This document shows positions 9,214 through 21,479 of a stretch of 64,000 nucleotides of DNA, piece after piece. Below the pieces are notes generated by a model. That model was not told where the DNA came from. It worked only from the letters and a program-made list of their open reading frames with translations, and searched no databases. The position numbers and the translations under genes were made by a program. This DNA comes from Desulfovibrio sp. (GTDB taxonomy: Bacteria > Desulfobacterota > Desulfovibrionia > Desulfovibrionales > Desulfovibrionaceae): the NCBI GenBank assembly GCA_031287575.1, contig JAITSV010000034.1, forward strand, positions 124,001-188,000, in the 5' to 3' direction. Each line of letters starts with the position of its first letter. The first letter of the stretch is position 1.

Positions 9214-10443
9214 ATGCACGCGACCAAGAACAACCCCATGTACCTGTTCCTGATGATCCTTACCGTCTGTGGCGCCGCCGGGCTCCAGGTGTGGGTCATC
9301 CTGTTCGACAACTTCCTCGTCAACTCCGTGGGGCTGACGGCCTACCACGCGGGCATCCTGCAATCGGTGCGCGAGGTGCCGGGCTTTCTCTCGCTGCTGG
9401 CCGTGTTCGCCCTGCTGGTGATGCACGAATGCAGGCTGGCCGTGCTGTCGGTGGTCTGTCTGGGCGTGGGGGTGTTCATCACCGGGCTGTGGCCCAGCTT
9501 CACCGGGCTGGTGGTGACCACGCTGGTTTCCAGCCTGGGCTACCACTACTTCGAAACGGCCCGGCAATCGCTGACGCTGCAAAGCTTCGGCCTTGGCGAA
9601 ACCCCCACCGTGCTTGCCCGCCAGGTCAGCGCCGGGGCGGCCACCAGCGTGGTGGTGGGAGTGCTGGTGTACTTCGGCGCGGAGTGGCTGAGCACCGAGC
9701 ATCTGTACATGCTGTTCGGCGGGGCCATCGTGCTGGCGGCCCTGTGTCTGGTGGCGTGGAACCCCACGGGCGGAGCGCTGCGCCCGCAGCAGAAGCGCAT
9801 CGTGCTGCGGCGCCGGTACTGGGTGTTCTACGCGCTGACCTTCATGGGCGGGGCGCGGCGGCAGATATTCATCGCCTTTGCCGCGTTTTTGCTGGTGCAG
9901 AAGTTCCAGTTTTCGGTGCGGGAAATCTCGCTGCTGTTCATCGTCAACAACATCGTCTGCTACTTTTCCGCGCCGCTGGTGGCCCGGCTGATTCCCCGGC
10001 TGGGCGAGCGGGCGGTGCTGTCCGCCGAATACCTGCTGCTGGCCGCCGTCTTCGTTTCGTACGGGCTGGTGGAATCCAAGGCCGTGGCCATCTGCCTGTA
10101 CGTACTGGACCACGTGCTGTTCAACTTCAGCATGGCCATCACCACGTACTTCCAGAAGATCGCGGACCACGAGGACCTGGCCCCCAGCGCGGCGGCGGGG
10201 TTCACCATCAACCACATCGCCGCCGTGGTCCTGCCCGTGACCGGCGGCTACCTGTGGATGATCGACTACCGGGTGACCTTCTTTGCCGGGGCGCTGATGA
10301 GCCTGTGTTCGCTGGGCATCGCCCAGTTCATCCGCCCGCAGCGGACGGTTACCACCGCGCCCGTTACGACCGGCGCGACTGGCGCGGCTGGCGCGACCGG
10401 CACCACCGGCACATCTGAGCACACGGACGTTGCCGCGGGCTGA
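9214..10443 (+). CDS. MFS transporter in the siderophore operon
   Basis: 409 residues, 11-12 predicted membrane segments of the major facilitator superfamily, 12 bases after the permease. The substrate is unknown. In siderophore clusters such proteins export the emptied or newly made siderophore, or import a xenosiderophore. No biosynthetic genes are visible here, so recycling or import is more likely, but this is inference. The last 25 residues are a low-complexity Thr/Gly/Ala tail (TTGATGAAGATGTTGT) absent from typical MFS proteins and probably cytoplasmic. The ribosome binding site is weak. Confidence 0.8.
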   Translation: MHATKNNPMYLFLMILTVCGAAGLQVWVILFDNFLVNSVGLTAYHAGILQSVREVPGFLSLLAVFALLVMHECRLAVLSVVCLGVGVFITGLWPSFTGLVVTTLVSSLGYHYFETARQSLTLQSFGLGETPTVLARQVSAGAATSVVVGVLVYFGAEWLSTEHLYMLFGGAIVLAALCLVAWNPTGGALRPQQKRIVLRRRYWVFYALTFMGGARRQIFIAFAAFLLVQKFQFSVREISLLFIVNNIVCYFSAPLVARLIPRLGERAVLSAEYLLLAAVFVSYGLVESKAVAICLYVLDHVLFNFSMAITTYFQKIADHEDLAPSAAAGFTINHIAAVVLPVTGGYLWMIDYRVTFFAGALMSLCSLGIAQFIRPQRTVTTAPVTTGATGAAGATGTTGTSEHTDVAAG

Positions 10444-10495
10444 CGCCGTCCTGCAACGGCCCCTCGTCAAACTACCTACGATTCAAGGAGAACTC

Positions 10496-11192
10496 ATGGA
10501 TACCGGCATTCTGGGGCTGTATGCCCATGCCACGCCCGTGGCCAAGGCGGTCATGCTCGCCCTGCTGTGCATGTCCGTCGCCAGTTGGGGCATCATCTTC
10601 CGCAAGGCCCTGCTGCTGCGCGGCGCGGCAGGCCGCATCGACGCCTGCATGGAGCGGCTTGGCCGCATGGAAAGCCTGGAACAGGCCATGTCGCGCTTCA
10701 AGGATTCCGGCGACAGGATGGCCTGGAACCTGCTGCGCGCGGGCTACGACGAATACCGCCGCATGGCCCGCTGCAACGCCCCAGCCGCCCTGCTGGCCGA
10801 CAACGTGCGCCGCTCGCTGCGCCATGCGGTGTCGGACGAGGGGGGCAGGCTGGGCGCGCAACTGCCGCTGCTGGCCACCACCGCCAACATCGCCCCGTTC
10901 ATCGGGCTGTTCGGCACCGTGTGGGGCATCATGGATGCCTTCCACGACCTGGCCGGGGCCAAGTCCGCCTCCATTGCCGCCGTTGCGCCGGGCATTTCCG
11001 AGGCGCTCATCACCACCGCCGTGGGCCTTGGCGTGGCCATACCGGCGGCCATCGGCTACAACCTGCAAACCACCGCCCTGAACAAGGTCAAGGCGCGGCT
11101 GGTCAACCTGGCCGGGGTAATCCTGAACCACGTCATGCACGACGTGGGCGCGGTGCTTGGCGGCACGGCCCCGCATACCACGGAGGCGGACG

Positions 11193-11209
<17 letters not shown>
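10496..11209 (+). CDS. exbB: ExbB/TolQ-family proton channel protein
   Basis: 237 residues from the ATG at 10496, preceded by AAGGAG. MotA/TolQ/ExbB family: one N-terminal membrane segment (AKAVMLALLCMSVASWGIIF), a cytoplasmic domain, then two membrane segments with TTANIAPFIGLFGTVWGIMDAF and ISEALITTAVGLGVAIPAAIGYN. It forms the pentameric proton channel that energises TonB for the receptor encoded upstream. The next gene starts inside its last codons. Confidence 0.93.
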
Positions 11210-11614
<405 letters not shown>

Positions 11615-11618
<4 letters not shown>

Positions 11619-12577
11619 CCGCGCGCGTGGAACGGGCCGACTTGCAGGCGGCGCGCGGTCCGCAAGGCCACGCTGGGCGAGCCGCACCTGAGCGGGCAAG
11701 ACAGACAAAACGGGCAGAACGGGCAGGACAGACCAACCAGACGGACACCCGGCTGCTTGACCGCTGGACGCTGGGCGCTCTGTGCCTGCACCTGCTGCTG
11801 GCCGGGGTACTGCTGGCCGCGCCGCAACCGAAGACGATCAGCGGGCTGGATCAGGGCGGCAGGGGCGGCGGCAGCCAGATGGTGGAACTGACCCTGGGCG
11901 GGCCGGGCGGTAAACGCCCGGCAGCCGCAGCGCCGCGCACACCCACGCCCGTCCCGTCACCCGTACCGCAGGCGCGGGACGTGAAGCCCGACGCCAAGGC
12001 CGTGAGCTCGCGCAAGCGGGATGCCTCCCCCCGGCCCACCCCGGCTGAACACCAACCCGAACGGCCCGCCGCCCCCACATCACCGACGGAACCGTCCGTA
12101 GCGCCTGCGCGCGCCATGACGGCTGACGCGGCACCATCCGGCGAGCTGGACACCAGCGTGCCGGAAGGGGCACCCCCCGGCAGCGGGGGCACGGACAAGG
12201 GCATGGCCTTCGGCCCCGGCGGCGGAACCGGCGGCGGAAGCACGGGCACGGCAGGGCCGGGCGGCGTGGGGCTGCACGCCGACACGGCACGGGACGGCGA
12301 CTACGACCGCAAGGCGCGGCCTCTCTACGCGCCGCAGCCCCCCTACCCGGCAGAGGCCCGCCGCAAGCGGGCGGAAGGCGTGGTGGTGGTGCGGCTGCAC
12401 ATCGACCCGCAGGGCCGGGTGGCCTCCCGCAGTGTGGTGGGCGGTGAAGCGGTGGACCTGTTCGCGGACGCGGCCCTGTCCACCGTGGAGCGCTGGCGCT
12501 TTCGCCCCTGCGGGCGCGACGGACGCGACGTGGCCTGCGAGGTGGTGGTGCCGGTGGTGTTCAAACTGGTCCGCTGA
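11615..12577 (+). CDS. tonB: TonB energy-transducing protein
   Basis: 320 residues, coupled to exbD by an ATGA overlap. The N-terminal roughly 50 residues are cytoplasmic, unusually long and hydrophilic, followed by one membrane helix (LGALCLHLLLAGVLLAA, about 52-68). Next comes a long Pro/Ala/Gly-rich periplasmic linker, then the C-terminal TonB domain (PPYPAEARRKRAEGVVVVRLHIDPQG; ERWRFRPC). It links the inner-membrane ExbBD motor to the TonB box of the outer-membrane receptor. A shorter start near the membrane helix is possible. Confidence 0.92.
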
Positions 12578-12682
12578 AGGGAGACGGGAAAGCACGCCCC
12601 AGCCTGAGCGGGGGTTGCCGCCCCCGTTGCCTGTGGCGCGCTTTTCGGTATGGTGGAGGAAATCGCCGTTCAGGAGGCCGCC

Positions 12683-13162
12683 ATGCCGCATGCCCCCAGC
12701 GCAGCCCAAGACACGCACCATGACGCGCAGCATGACTCCGGAAAGTCCCGCCCCCCGCACGCGTCCCGCACCGCCGGAAACACTGCCGCACACACTCGTG
12801 AGTGCGCCGCATCCCGCGCCGTACCCGACGACCCACGGCCCCACACCGCCCCGTCCCGATGGCTGGGCGCCCTGCTCGGCCCGCTGGTTCTCGCCGCCGG
12901 ACTGGCCGCGACGCTGGGCACCCTGCTGACCGGCTGCGGCGACAAGACGCCGCCCGGCGAGGTGGTGACCATGCGGGCCTGCCGCATCTGCCACGGCGCG
13001 GACCGCATTTGCGCGGACATCGGCAAGCTGGACCGGGCGGGCTGGGAAAAGACCGTGGACCGGATGATCGCGGGCGGGGCCAGCGTCACCCCCGAGGAGC
13101 GTACCGCCGTCATCGAGTGGCTGTCCACGCGCAAGCCGGGCGAAAAACCCCTGTGCCCGTAA
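12683..13162 (+). CDS. Monoheme c-type cytochrome, putative lipoprotein
   Basis: 159 residues from the ATG at 12683, six bases after AGGAGG. A hydrophilic leader of about 60 residues precedes a hydrophobic segment (LLGPLVLAAGLAATLGTLL) ending in a lipobox-like LLTGC at Cys85. A single heme site CRICH is at residues 100-104, and a possible Met axial ligand lies in VDRMIAGG. It is clearly paralogous to the next gene (shared RIC, W..TV.RM..GA.V, PLC/PVC terminus). The long n-region is odd for a signal peptide. It sits directly after tonB, so a role in periplasmic reduction linked to iron uptake is conceivable but unproven. Confidence 0.75.
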   Translation: MPHAPSAAQDTHHDAQHDSGKSRPPHASRTAGNTAAHTRECAASRAVPDDPRPHTAPSRWLGALLGPLVLAAGLAATLGTLLTGCGDKTPPGEVVTMRACRICHGADRICADIGKLDRAGWEKTVDRMIAGGASVTPEERTAVIEWLSTRKPGEKPLCP

Positions 13163-13375
13163 GCGCATGTTCGGCACCTTCCGAATGCTTTTCGAAAATC
13201 CTTCGGATGCCGCACGAAAAAAACACACCCCACTACGCCCTCTGTGCCGCATCCGCAGGCACCCCTGCGCCGGAACTGAACACCCCGGCAGCGGACTTCA
13301 CGCGGCTGGGCGCCAGTTGGGTGAGATGCCTGGCCAACCTCCTTCCTCCGTGAAAGCCTTTCCCGCATCATCCCG

Positions 13376-13405
13376 TTGCGTCCGGCGCGCACCCGCGTGT
13401 ATAGT
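13376..13405 (+). promoter_or_regulatory. Candidate sigma70 promoter of the second cytochrome gene
   Basis: TTGCGT at 13376-13381 and TATAGT at 13400-13405 with an 18-base spacer, about 33 bases upstream of the start codon. It suggests this gene can be transcribed apart from the tonB operon. Confidence 0.45.
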
Positions 13406-13437
13406 GACGGCAATCCCCCTTAACCAAGGAGTCGCCC

Positions 13438-13755
13438 ATGCGCCGTACGCCCAACTGCCGTGGCCGGATGCTGGCCACCCTGGCCATGTCCGCCGCCCTC
13501 ACCGCATTTGCCGCCTTCTCGTCCGCCGTTCCCGCCACCGCGCAGGACCCGGCAGGCACCGTCATGTCCGCCTGCACCAAGTGTCACAACACCCAGCGCA
13601 TCTGCGCCAACCTGGGTGCCAAGGACAAGGCCGCCTGGAACACCACCGTCACCCGCATGATGGGCAAGGGCGCGCAGGTCAGCGAGGCCGAAAAGCCCGC
13701 CGTGGTGGACTGGCTGGCCACGCAGCAGCCGGGCGCCAAGCCCGTCTGCCAGTAG
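13438..13755 (+). CDS. Small periplasmic monoheme cytochrome c
   Basis: 105 residues with AAGGAG upstream. Signal peptide about 1-35 (ATLAMSAALTAFAAFSSAVPATAQ). Heme motif CTKCH at 46-50, then RIC, a W..TV.RMM segment that may give the Met ligand, and a C-terminal Cys (KPVCQ) that could pair with the Cys of RIC. Its mature part aligns along its whole length with the preceding gene, so the two are a tandem duplicate with one soluble and one membrane-anchored copy. It carries one electron per heme; the partner is unknown. Confidence 0.85.
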   Translation: MRRTPNCRGRMLATLAMSAALTAFAAFSSAVPATAQDPAGTVMSACTKCHNTQRICANLGAKDKAAWNTTVTRMMGKGAQVSEAEKPAVVDWLATQQPGAKPVCQ

Positions 13756-13800
13756 CGGCGGCGCGGATACCCCCTACCCCCCCCTGCCCTGCTGACGGAA

Positions 13801-13828
13801 ACGGCGCACCCCTCGCGGAGTGCGCCGT
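13801..13828 (+). terminator. Hairpin downstream of the cytochrome gene
   Basis: ACGGCGCAC at 13801-13809 pairs with GTGCGCCGT at 13820-13828. It lies between convergent genes and there is no good T-run. Confidence 0.5.
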
Positions 13829-13862
13829 TCCTGCCGTCGTGCCCTTGCGGCGCGTGCGTCCA

Positions 13863-15293
13863 TCACGCTTCAACGGGTTCGTCCAGTTCGCCCTGTCCCA
13901 TCCAGTAGCACAGCAACGGCGCGGGAATGCGCATGACGTCGCCGTGCCCCGCCAGCGGACCGAAATCCGTCAGCGACTTGGTCACCGCGTAGCCGCGCTC
14001 GGCCTTGCGTTCGCGCATGAACTCCAGCAGCCCCCGCAACTCGGCGGCCCCGGCGTGTTGAGCGCGGTACTTGACCTCGAAGGGCACGAGCTTGCCCCCC
14101 ATGTCCGCCACCAGGTCGACTTCGCGATTTTTCTTGTCGCGCCAGTAGGTGAACCGTACGTCCAGTGCATAGTATCTGGCAAAAAGATGTTTGAACACGG
14201 CGGTTTCCGTGGCAACGCCCAGCGCCATGGGGTCGTCGATCAGTCCCTTGCCCTTCAACAGGGCCGCCGGGGCCAGCGCGGCATCCGCAAGGTACACCTT
14301 GTACCTGGCCCGCAGGATATCCTTGCCGTAGCCGTGCGGCGGCAGCTTGTAGACAAGGTGCGTGGACTCGAGAAGGTCGATGTACTTCAACGCCGTGGGA
14401 CGCTTGACCTCAAGGTTCTTGCACAGGTTGGGAACATCCAGCAGCCCCCCGTCATGCATGCACAGGTAGAGGAAGGTGTGCTCCAGTTCCAGCACGCGGC
14501 GGACTCCGAACAGCACCGTCATGTCCCGCTTGAGCACCTTGTCGATCACGTCCTCGCGCAGCAGGCGTTGCGCCTGCGTCACGCTTTCAACCTGCGCGAT
14601 CTGAGGAAAGCCCCCGCGCACCAGATAGTCGTGAAAATGCCCGACCAGTGGCGCGGCCATCTCCGCAACCCGGTAGAACGTCGCCTCGGACCAGGCGAAC
14701 GTTTCCCGCAGGCTGCGCAACGGGGGAATCTCCGAATGGGGAATCCGCTTCAATTGCAGATACTCGTAAAAGGACAGGGTGGTCAGCTTGATGGTATGCC
14801 AGCGGCCCACGCCCGACTCCTGGTCGGACTCCAGCAGCGGCAACGCCGAACCCGTGAACGCGATGCGCCGATGGCGAAAGAAATCCACCTGATGCTTGAC
14901 CCAGGTACCCCAGTCCCGGATGAACTGCCCCTCGTCCAGAAACAGGAATTCCGGCCCCGGCACGGCGGGTTCGCGGGCACGCCAAGCCTCCAGGACGGCA
15001 TCGATCCCCGCCAGCTTGAGCAAGGGATGGTCGAACGTGGCATACAGGATGTTGGCCGGGGGAACGCCCCCGGCGATCAGATCGGCAATGCTTTGCAGCA
15101 TCAGCGTGGTTTTTCCCACCTGTCGGGCACCCGACACCAGAACAGCCCGGGGGGCAGGCGGCGCGACAACCCAGGCGTGCAGTTCACGAAATGCCGCCCG
15201 GCGCCACGCGGGCAAATCCGCCACGGGTTCGCCCCGCCACCATGGGTTGAACTGGGCAAGCACCCCGATCAGGTCATCCTTGGGTATTTTCAT
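13863..15293 (-). CDS. AAA-family ATPase with DUF4143 C-terminal domain
   Basis: 476 residues. Walker A SGARQVGKTTL around residues 54-64, Walker B-like EFLFLDEGQFI. The second half is DUF4143 (YLVRGGFPQIAQVE), ending in a PD-(D/E)XK-like motif REVDLVADMGGKLVPFEVKYR. Such proteins are common, often mobile, and of unknown function; they have a possible nuclease fold. Start at 15293 with AGGAGG 12 bases upstream. An 18-bp perfect palindrome overlaps its promoter. No partner gene is visible, and base composition in its leader is much more AT-rich than the neighbours, consistent with a transferred single-gene unit. Confidence 0.85.
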   Translation of the reverse strand: MKIPKDDLIGVLAQFNPWWRGEPVADLPAWRRAAFRELHAWVVAPPAPRAVLVSGARQVGKTTLMLQSIADLIAGGVPPANILYATFDHPLLKLAGIDAVLEAWRAREPAVPGPEFLFLDEGQFIRDWGTWVKHQVDFFRHRRIAFTGSALPLLESDQESGVGRWHTIKLTTLSFYEYLQLKRIPHSEIPPLRSLRETFAWSEATFYRVAEMAAPLVGHFHDYLVRGGFPQIAQVESVTQAQRLLREDVIDKVLKRDMTVLFGVRRVLELEHTFLYLCMHDGGLLDVPNLCKNLEVKRPTALKYIDLLESTHLVYKLPPHGYGKDILRARYKVYLADAALAPAALLKGKGLIDDPMALGVATETAVFKHLFARYYALDVRFTYWRDKKNREVDLVADMGGKLVPFEVKYRAQHAGAAELRGLLEFMRERKAERGYAVTKSLTDFGPLAGHGDVMRIPAPLLCYWMGQGELDEPVEA

Positions 15294-15322
15294 AGTTGAA
15301 AGCTACCTCCTGCACCTAAATA

Positions 15323-15340
15323 AGTAAAGTATACTTTACT
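15323..15340. promoter_or_regulatory. 18-bp perfect palindrome in the promoter of the DUF4143 ATPase gene
   Basis: AGTAAAGTATACTTTACT is fully self-complementary and contains TATACT, a good minus-strand -10 hexamer, about 30 bases before the start codon. It looks like an operator that overlaps the promoter. Confidence 0.55.
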
Positions 15341-15433
15341 AAAAATGCATCTGGTTGCTGCTTTCACCCTCCAGAACCCCCTGAACCCTCCAGACACCCT
15401 TGCTCCACGGCACGGCCCGTAGTAGCTGGGGCC

Positions 15434-16444
15434 ATGCCCCGCACCGCCCCCACCGCCGCTTGCACCGTTGCCGTCACGCCCCACGCCAACCTGCCCGCGC
15501 GAACCCTGGCCGAAGGCGCCCTGTGCGCCCTTGGTGCCGGGCTGGCGTGGGGGCTGGTGTTCATCGTCCCGCTGCTGCTGGGCGACTATCCGCCCGCCAT
15601 GCTGTCGTTCGGGCGGTACACGGCCTTCGGGGCCATTGCCGTGGTGCTGGGCCTGCGTGACACGGCCCGGCTGCGCCTGCTGGACCGGGCCGACTGGCTG
15701 CGCGCCCTGGAACTGGCCCTGAGCGGCAACATCCTGTACTACCTGTGCCTTTCCGCGGCCATCCAGCGTGCGGACGCCCCCCTGCCCACGGTGATCATCG
15801 GCACCCTGCCCATCATCATCGCCATCATTTCCAACCTGCGCGACCGGCGGCTGCCGTGGGCGCGGCTGGTGCCGCCGCTGGCGGCCATCGCCGCCGGGGT
15901 GTTGCTGGTGAACCGCCACGAAATCGGCCGTCTGGGCTTCGACCGGCCCCTGCCGGACTACCTGGTCGGCGTGGTTCTGGCGTGGGGGGCCGTGGCCTGC
16001 TGGACGTGGTATCCGTTGCGCAACACCCAGTGGCTGGCGCGGCGCCCGCATCTGGGGTCCGGCCTGTGGGCCACCGCGCAGGGGCTGGCCACCCTGCCGC
16101 TGGCCCTGCTGGGCATGGCTGGCGCCTGTGCCTGGTATTCCTTGGCGGACGGCGGCAGCGGCGGGTTTGCCGTGCCGCTGGGTCCCCGCCCGTGGACCTT
16201 CGTGGGGCTGATGTTCACCCTGGGGCTGCTGGCCTCGTGGCTGGGCACCACCCTGTGGAACCGTGCCAGCCGCCTGCTGCCCGCCGGGCTTGCGGGACAG
16301 CTGATGGTTTGCGAGACCCTGGCGGCCCTGGCCTACGCCTATTGCTGGCGCGGCCAGGCCCCGGATGTCGGCAGCCTGTGCGGTGTGGCCCTGCTGATGG
16401 CCGGACTGCTGCTGGGGCTGCGCGCGTTCCGGCGCGGGCGATAG
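15434..16444 (+). CDS. DMT-superfamily (EamA) inner-membrane transporter
   Basis: 336 residues with about ten hydrophobic segments in two EamA repeats (LCALGAGLAWGLVFIVPLLLGDYPP and a second half with FVGLMFTLGLLASWLGTTLWN). It is divergent from the ATPase gene and stands alone. The substrate cannot be told from sequence; family members export amino acids or metabolites. The first 25 residues are hydrophilic and the start could be a little later. Confidence 0.82.
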   Translation: MPRTAPTAACTVAVTPHANLPARTLAEGALCALGAGLAWGLVFIVPLLLGDYPPAMLSFGRYTAFGAIAVVLGLRDTARLRLLDRADWLRALELALSGNILYYLCLSAAIQRADAPLPTVIIGTLPIIIAIISNLRDRRLPWARLVPPLAAIAAGVLLVNRHEIGRLGFDRPLPDYLVGVVLAWGAVACWTWYPLRNTQWLARRPHLGSGLWATAQGLATLPLALLGMAGACAWYSLADGGSGGFAVPLGPRPWTFVGLMFTLGLLASWLGTTLWNRASRLLPAGLAGQLMVCETLAALAYAYCWRGQAPDVGSLCGVALLMAGLLLGLRAFRRGR

Positions 16445-16566
16445 CCCCGCACCACGTCCACGCGTCCCTGATGATATCCTTTCGATACCGGAGCCCCGGC
16501 TGCCACCTCGCCGGGATAGTCTGCTCGTGCGGGCGGGCCGCCGTTCTCCCCCCCCAACCGACGAAA

Positions 16567-16592
16567 GCGGCGGCACGTTGCCGTGCCGCCGC
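16567..16592 (-). terminator. Hairpin between convergent DMT and bacterioferritin genes
   Basis: GCGGCGGCACG at 16567-16577 pairs perfectly with 16582-16592 around TTGC. On the minus strand TTTCG follows, fitting a bacterioferritin terminator. Confidence 0.65.
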
Positions 16593-16684
16593 ATGCGTAA
16601 AATCCGGATGGCCCGGAGGCGTGCCGTCCTTCCCTGTCATGGGAAGAAACGGCGCATCCGTTCCGTGGTGCGGCTGCGCCGGGG

Positions 16685-17284
16685 CTAGCCCGCCGCGGCG
16701 CCGCCCTTGCTGATCAGGAAACCCTTGGTGGTGGGGCCGGTGGAGGCAGAAGTGCCCGCGATCTTCGACAGGTAGGTGTCGCCCAACGTCTTCAGGTGTT
16801 CGCCCACGTTGTCGAAATGGTTGAAGTGCACCTGCTCCTCTTCGATGATGGTCTCGAACAGCTTCATGCTGATGCTGTCACCGCTGTCCCGACAGACCTG
16901 CAGGAACTGGTTGTAGGCGTCGATGGTGTCGTCCTCGAGCCCGGCGTCGTAGGGGAAGATGGTCTGCACGTCCTGCCCCTTGACCAGGTCGCCCTCGCGC
17001 TCGGTGGTGGGCTCGCCGCCCAGTTCCTTGATGCGCTCGGCGAACATTTCGGCGTGACGCATCTCGTCGATGGCGATCAGTTTCATGTCCGCCGCCAGCG
17101 TCCCGTAGTCCATGTTGTCCAACCCGTAGTGCTGGTTCATGTACTGGGTGATGGCGTTCAGTTCCATGGCGCGCGCCTTGTTCAGCACCTCGATGACCTT
17201 GGCCTTGCGGGCCTCGCGCGGGGAGGGGGCCGCCGCTGCGGGCTTGGCGGGCTTGGCCTTTGCCGGTTTCGTCGCTTTGTTCAT
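16685..17284 (-). CDS. bfr: Bacterioferritin (Desulfovibrio type)
   Basis: 199 residues from the ATG at 17284, preceded by AAGGAG; upstream in-frame codons are not protein-like. A 20-residue Lys/Ala/Pro-rich N-terminal extension precedes a four-helix ferritin. Ferroxidase residues are present: Glu41, Glu74, His77 (EMRH), Glu117 and Glu150-X-X-His153. Met75 occupies the position of the heme-ligand Met52 of E. coli Bfr. The Desulfovibrio desulfuricans homologue binds Fe-coproporphyrin III, which is notable with a HemN-family protein encoded 15 kb away. It stores iron and consumes oxidants. A Gly/Ala-rich tail extends past helix E. Candidate promoter TTGATG...TGGTAT on the minus strand near 17368-17340. 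Confidence 0.93.
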   Translation of the reverse strand: MNKATKPAKAKPAKPAAAAPSPREARKAKVIEVLNKARAMELNAITQYMNQHYGLDNMDYGTLAADMKLIAIDEMRHAEMFAERIKELGGEPTTEREGDLVKGQDVQTIFPYDAGLEDDTIDAYNQFLQVCRDSGDSISMKLFETIIEEEQVHFNHFDNVGEHLKTLGDTYLSKIAGTSASTGPTTKGFLISKGGAAAG

Positions 17285-17626
17285 GCGTCCGCTCCTTTTG
17301 CAGGGAATTGGGGTGGGGGTTGCCCACCTGATTTTCCGCATACCACAGGCGGGGCAAAGGTGCATCAATTTCGTGCACGTGCGGGTCTGCCCAATGACAG
17401 CGGGAGGCGGTTCCGGCCTCCCGCCATCTTGCCCGCCCGGCCACGCGCGTCCAATCCCCCCGCCCGGCCACGCACAGGTCGCTGCCCCATCAACGTACCC
17501 ATCGTACCAGCATGACAAATCCCGCTCCCCTCATTCTCCTGTCGCGCGATTTGCAATTTCGCGTATAGTATGTCCATAGACCACTCCGCGCCGCATGCGG
17601 CGCGTCACCCGACCAGAGGAACCGCC
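17285..17626. other. Divergent intergenic region between bfr and the hybrid kinase
   Basis: It holds both promoters, a GCGGGAGG...CCTCCCGC hairpin near 17405-17424 and two copies of CGCCCGGCCACGC (about 17437 and 17461). TATAGT at about 17564 is a candidate -10 for the kinase gene. No gene seen. Confidence 0.45.
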
Positions 17627-20686
<3,060 letters not shown>

Positions 20687-20771
20687 GCCCGGACGGGACA
20701 GGTACGCGGACGCAGTGGCCGACGCGGCGACCGGACGTGGCGGCGGGCAGCATGGGGCGTCGCGCCGCCGG

Positions 20772-21479
20772 CTAGAGCTGATCCAGCAACTCCAGCGGAT
20801 GCGCCAGCAGCACGGACGCCCCGCTCTCGCGCAGTTCCGCCTCGCCCCGGAACCCCCACAGGCAGCCCACGGCCAGCATGCCCGCGCCGCGCGCGGTGCG
20901 CATGTCCACGTTGCTGTCGCCCACGAAGGCCACGCATGCCGGGTCCACCCCCAGCGCGCGGGCCGTGGCGATGGCCGCCGCCGGGTCCGGCTTGCGCGGC
21001 ACGCCGGGGCGCGCCCCGGCCACCACGGCGAACGGCCCCAGCGGCCCGTCTTCGACAGGCGAACCGCCGGAGGCATCAGCCGCGCCGTCGAAGAAGCTGC
21101 CCACCATCAGCCGGGTGAAGGAGTGCGGCTTGTTGGACAGCACCCCCAGCGGCAGCCCGGCGGGGGCCAGCGCGGCCAGCAGTTCGCGGATGCCGGGGTA
21201 CGGCGCGCTCTTGGCCGACCAGCGCGCGCCGTATTCGTCGCGCATGCGGGCCACCAGGGCGGCCACGGCCCGTTCGGTGACGTCGCCGGGCGGGGTGCCG
21301 GACGGCAGCGCCCGGCGGAACAGGGTTTCCACCCCGTCGCCCACGAACTGGCGGTAGGCGTCCACGGGGTGTGCGGAAAATCCCCGGGCCAGCAGGCAGG
21401 CATTGGCCGCGTCGGCCAGGTCCTCCAGCGTGTCCAGCAGGGTGCCGTCCAGATCAAAGATGATGGCGTGTATGGGCAT
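20772..21479 (-). CDS. gph: HAD-superfamily phosphatase, phosphoglycolate phosphatase-like
   Basis: 235 residues from the ATG at 21479, with AGGTGAG upstream (an in-frame GTG at 21488 is possible). HAD motif I FDLDGTLLDT with Asp9/Asp11, motif II LSNKP, motif III Lys in PRKPDPA, motif IV FVGDSNVDMRTA. The cap is of the Gph/PGP helical type. Phosphoglycolate is the likely substrate by family; other small phosphoesters are possible. It is convergent with the kinase gene. Confidence 0.85.
   Translation of the reverse strand: MPIHAIIFDLDGTLLDTLEDLADAANACLLARGFSAHPVDAYRQFVGDGVETLFRRALPSGTPPGDVTERAVAALVARMRDEYGARWSAKSAPYPGIRELLAALAPAGLPLGVLSNKPHSFTRLMVGSFFDGAADASGGSPVEDGPLGPFAVVAGARPGVPRKPDPAAAIATARALGVDPACVAFVGDSNVDMRTARGAGMLAVGCLWGFRGEAELRESGASVLLAHPLELLDQL

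Noticed and set aside
7158..10418. Very long open frame (over 1000 codons) overlapping the permease and MFS genes
   Set aside because: Gly/Ala/Arg/Pro-rich translation without domains; it is an out-of-frame shadow caused by high GC, and the other frame gives clear FecCD and MFS proteins.
13167..15299. Long plus-strand open frame opposite the AAA ATPase
   Set aside because: No family features; the minus-strand protein has intact Walker and DUF4143 motifs.
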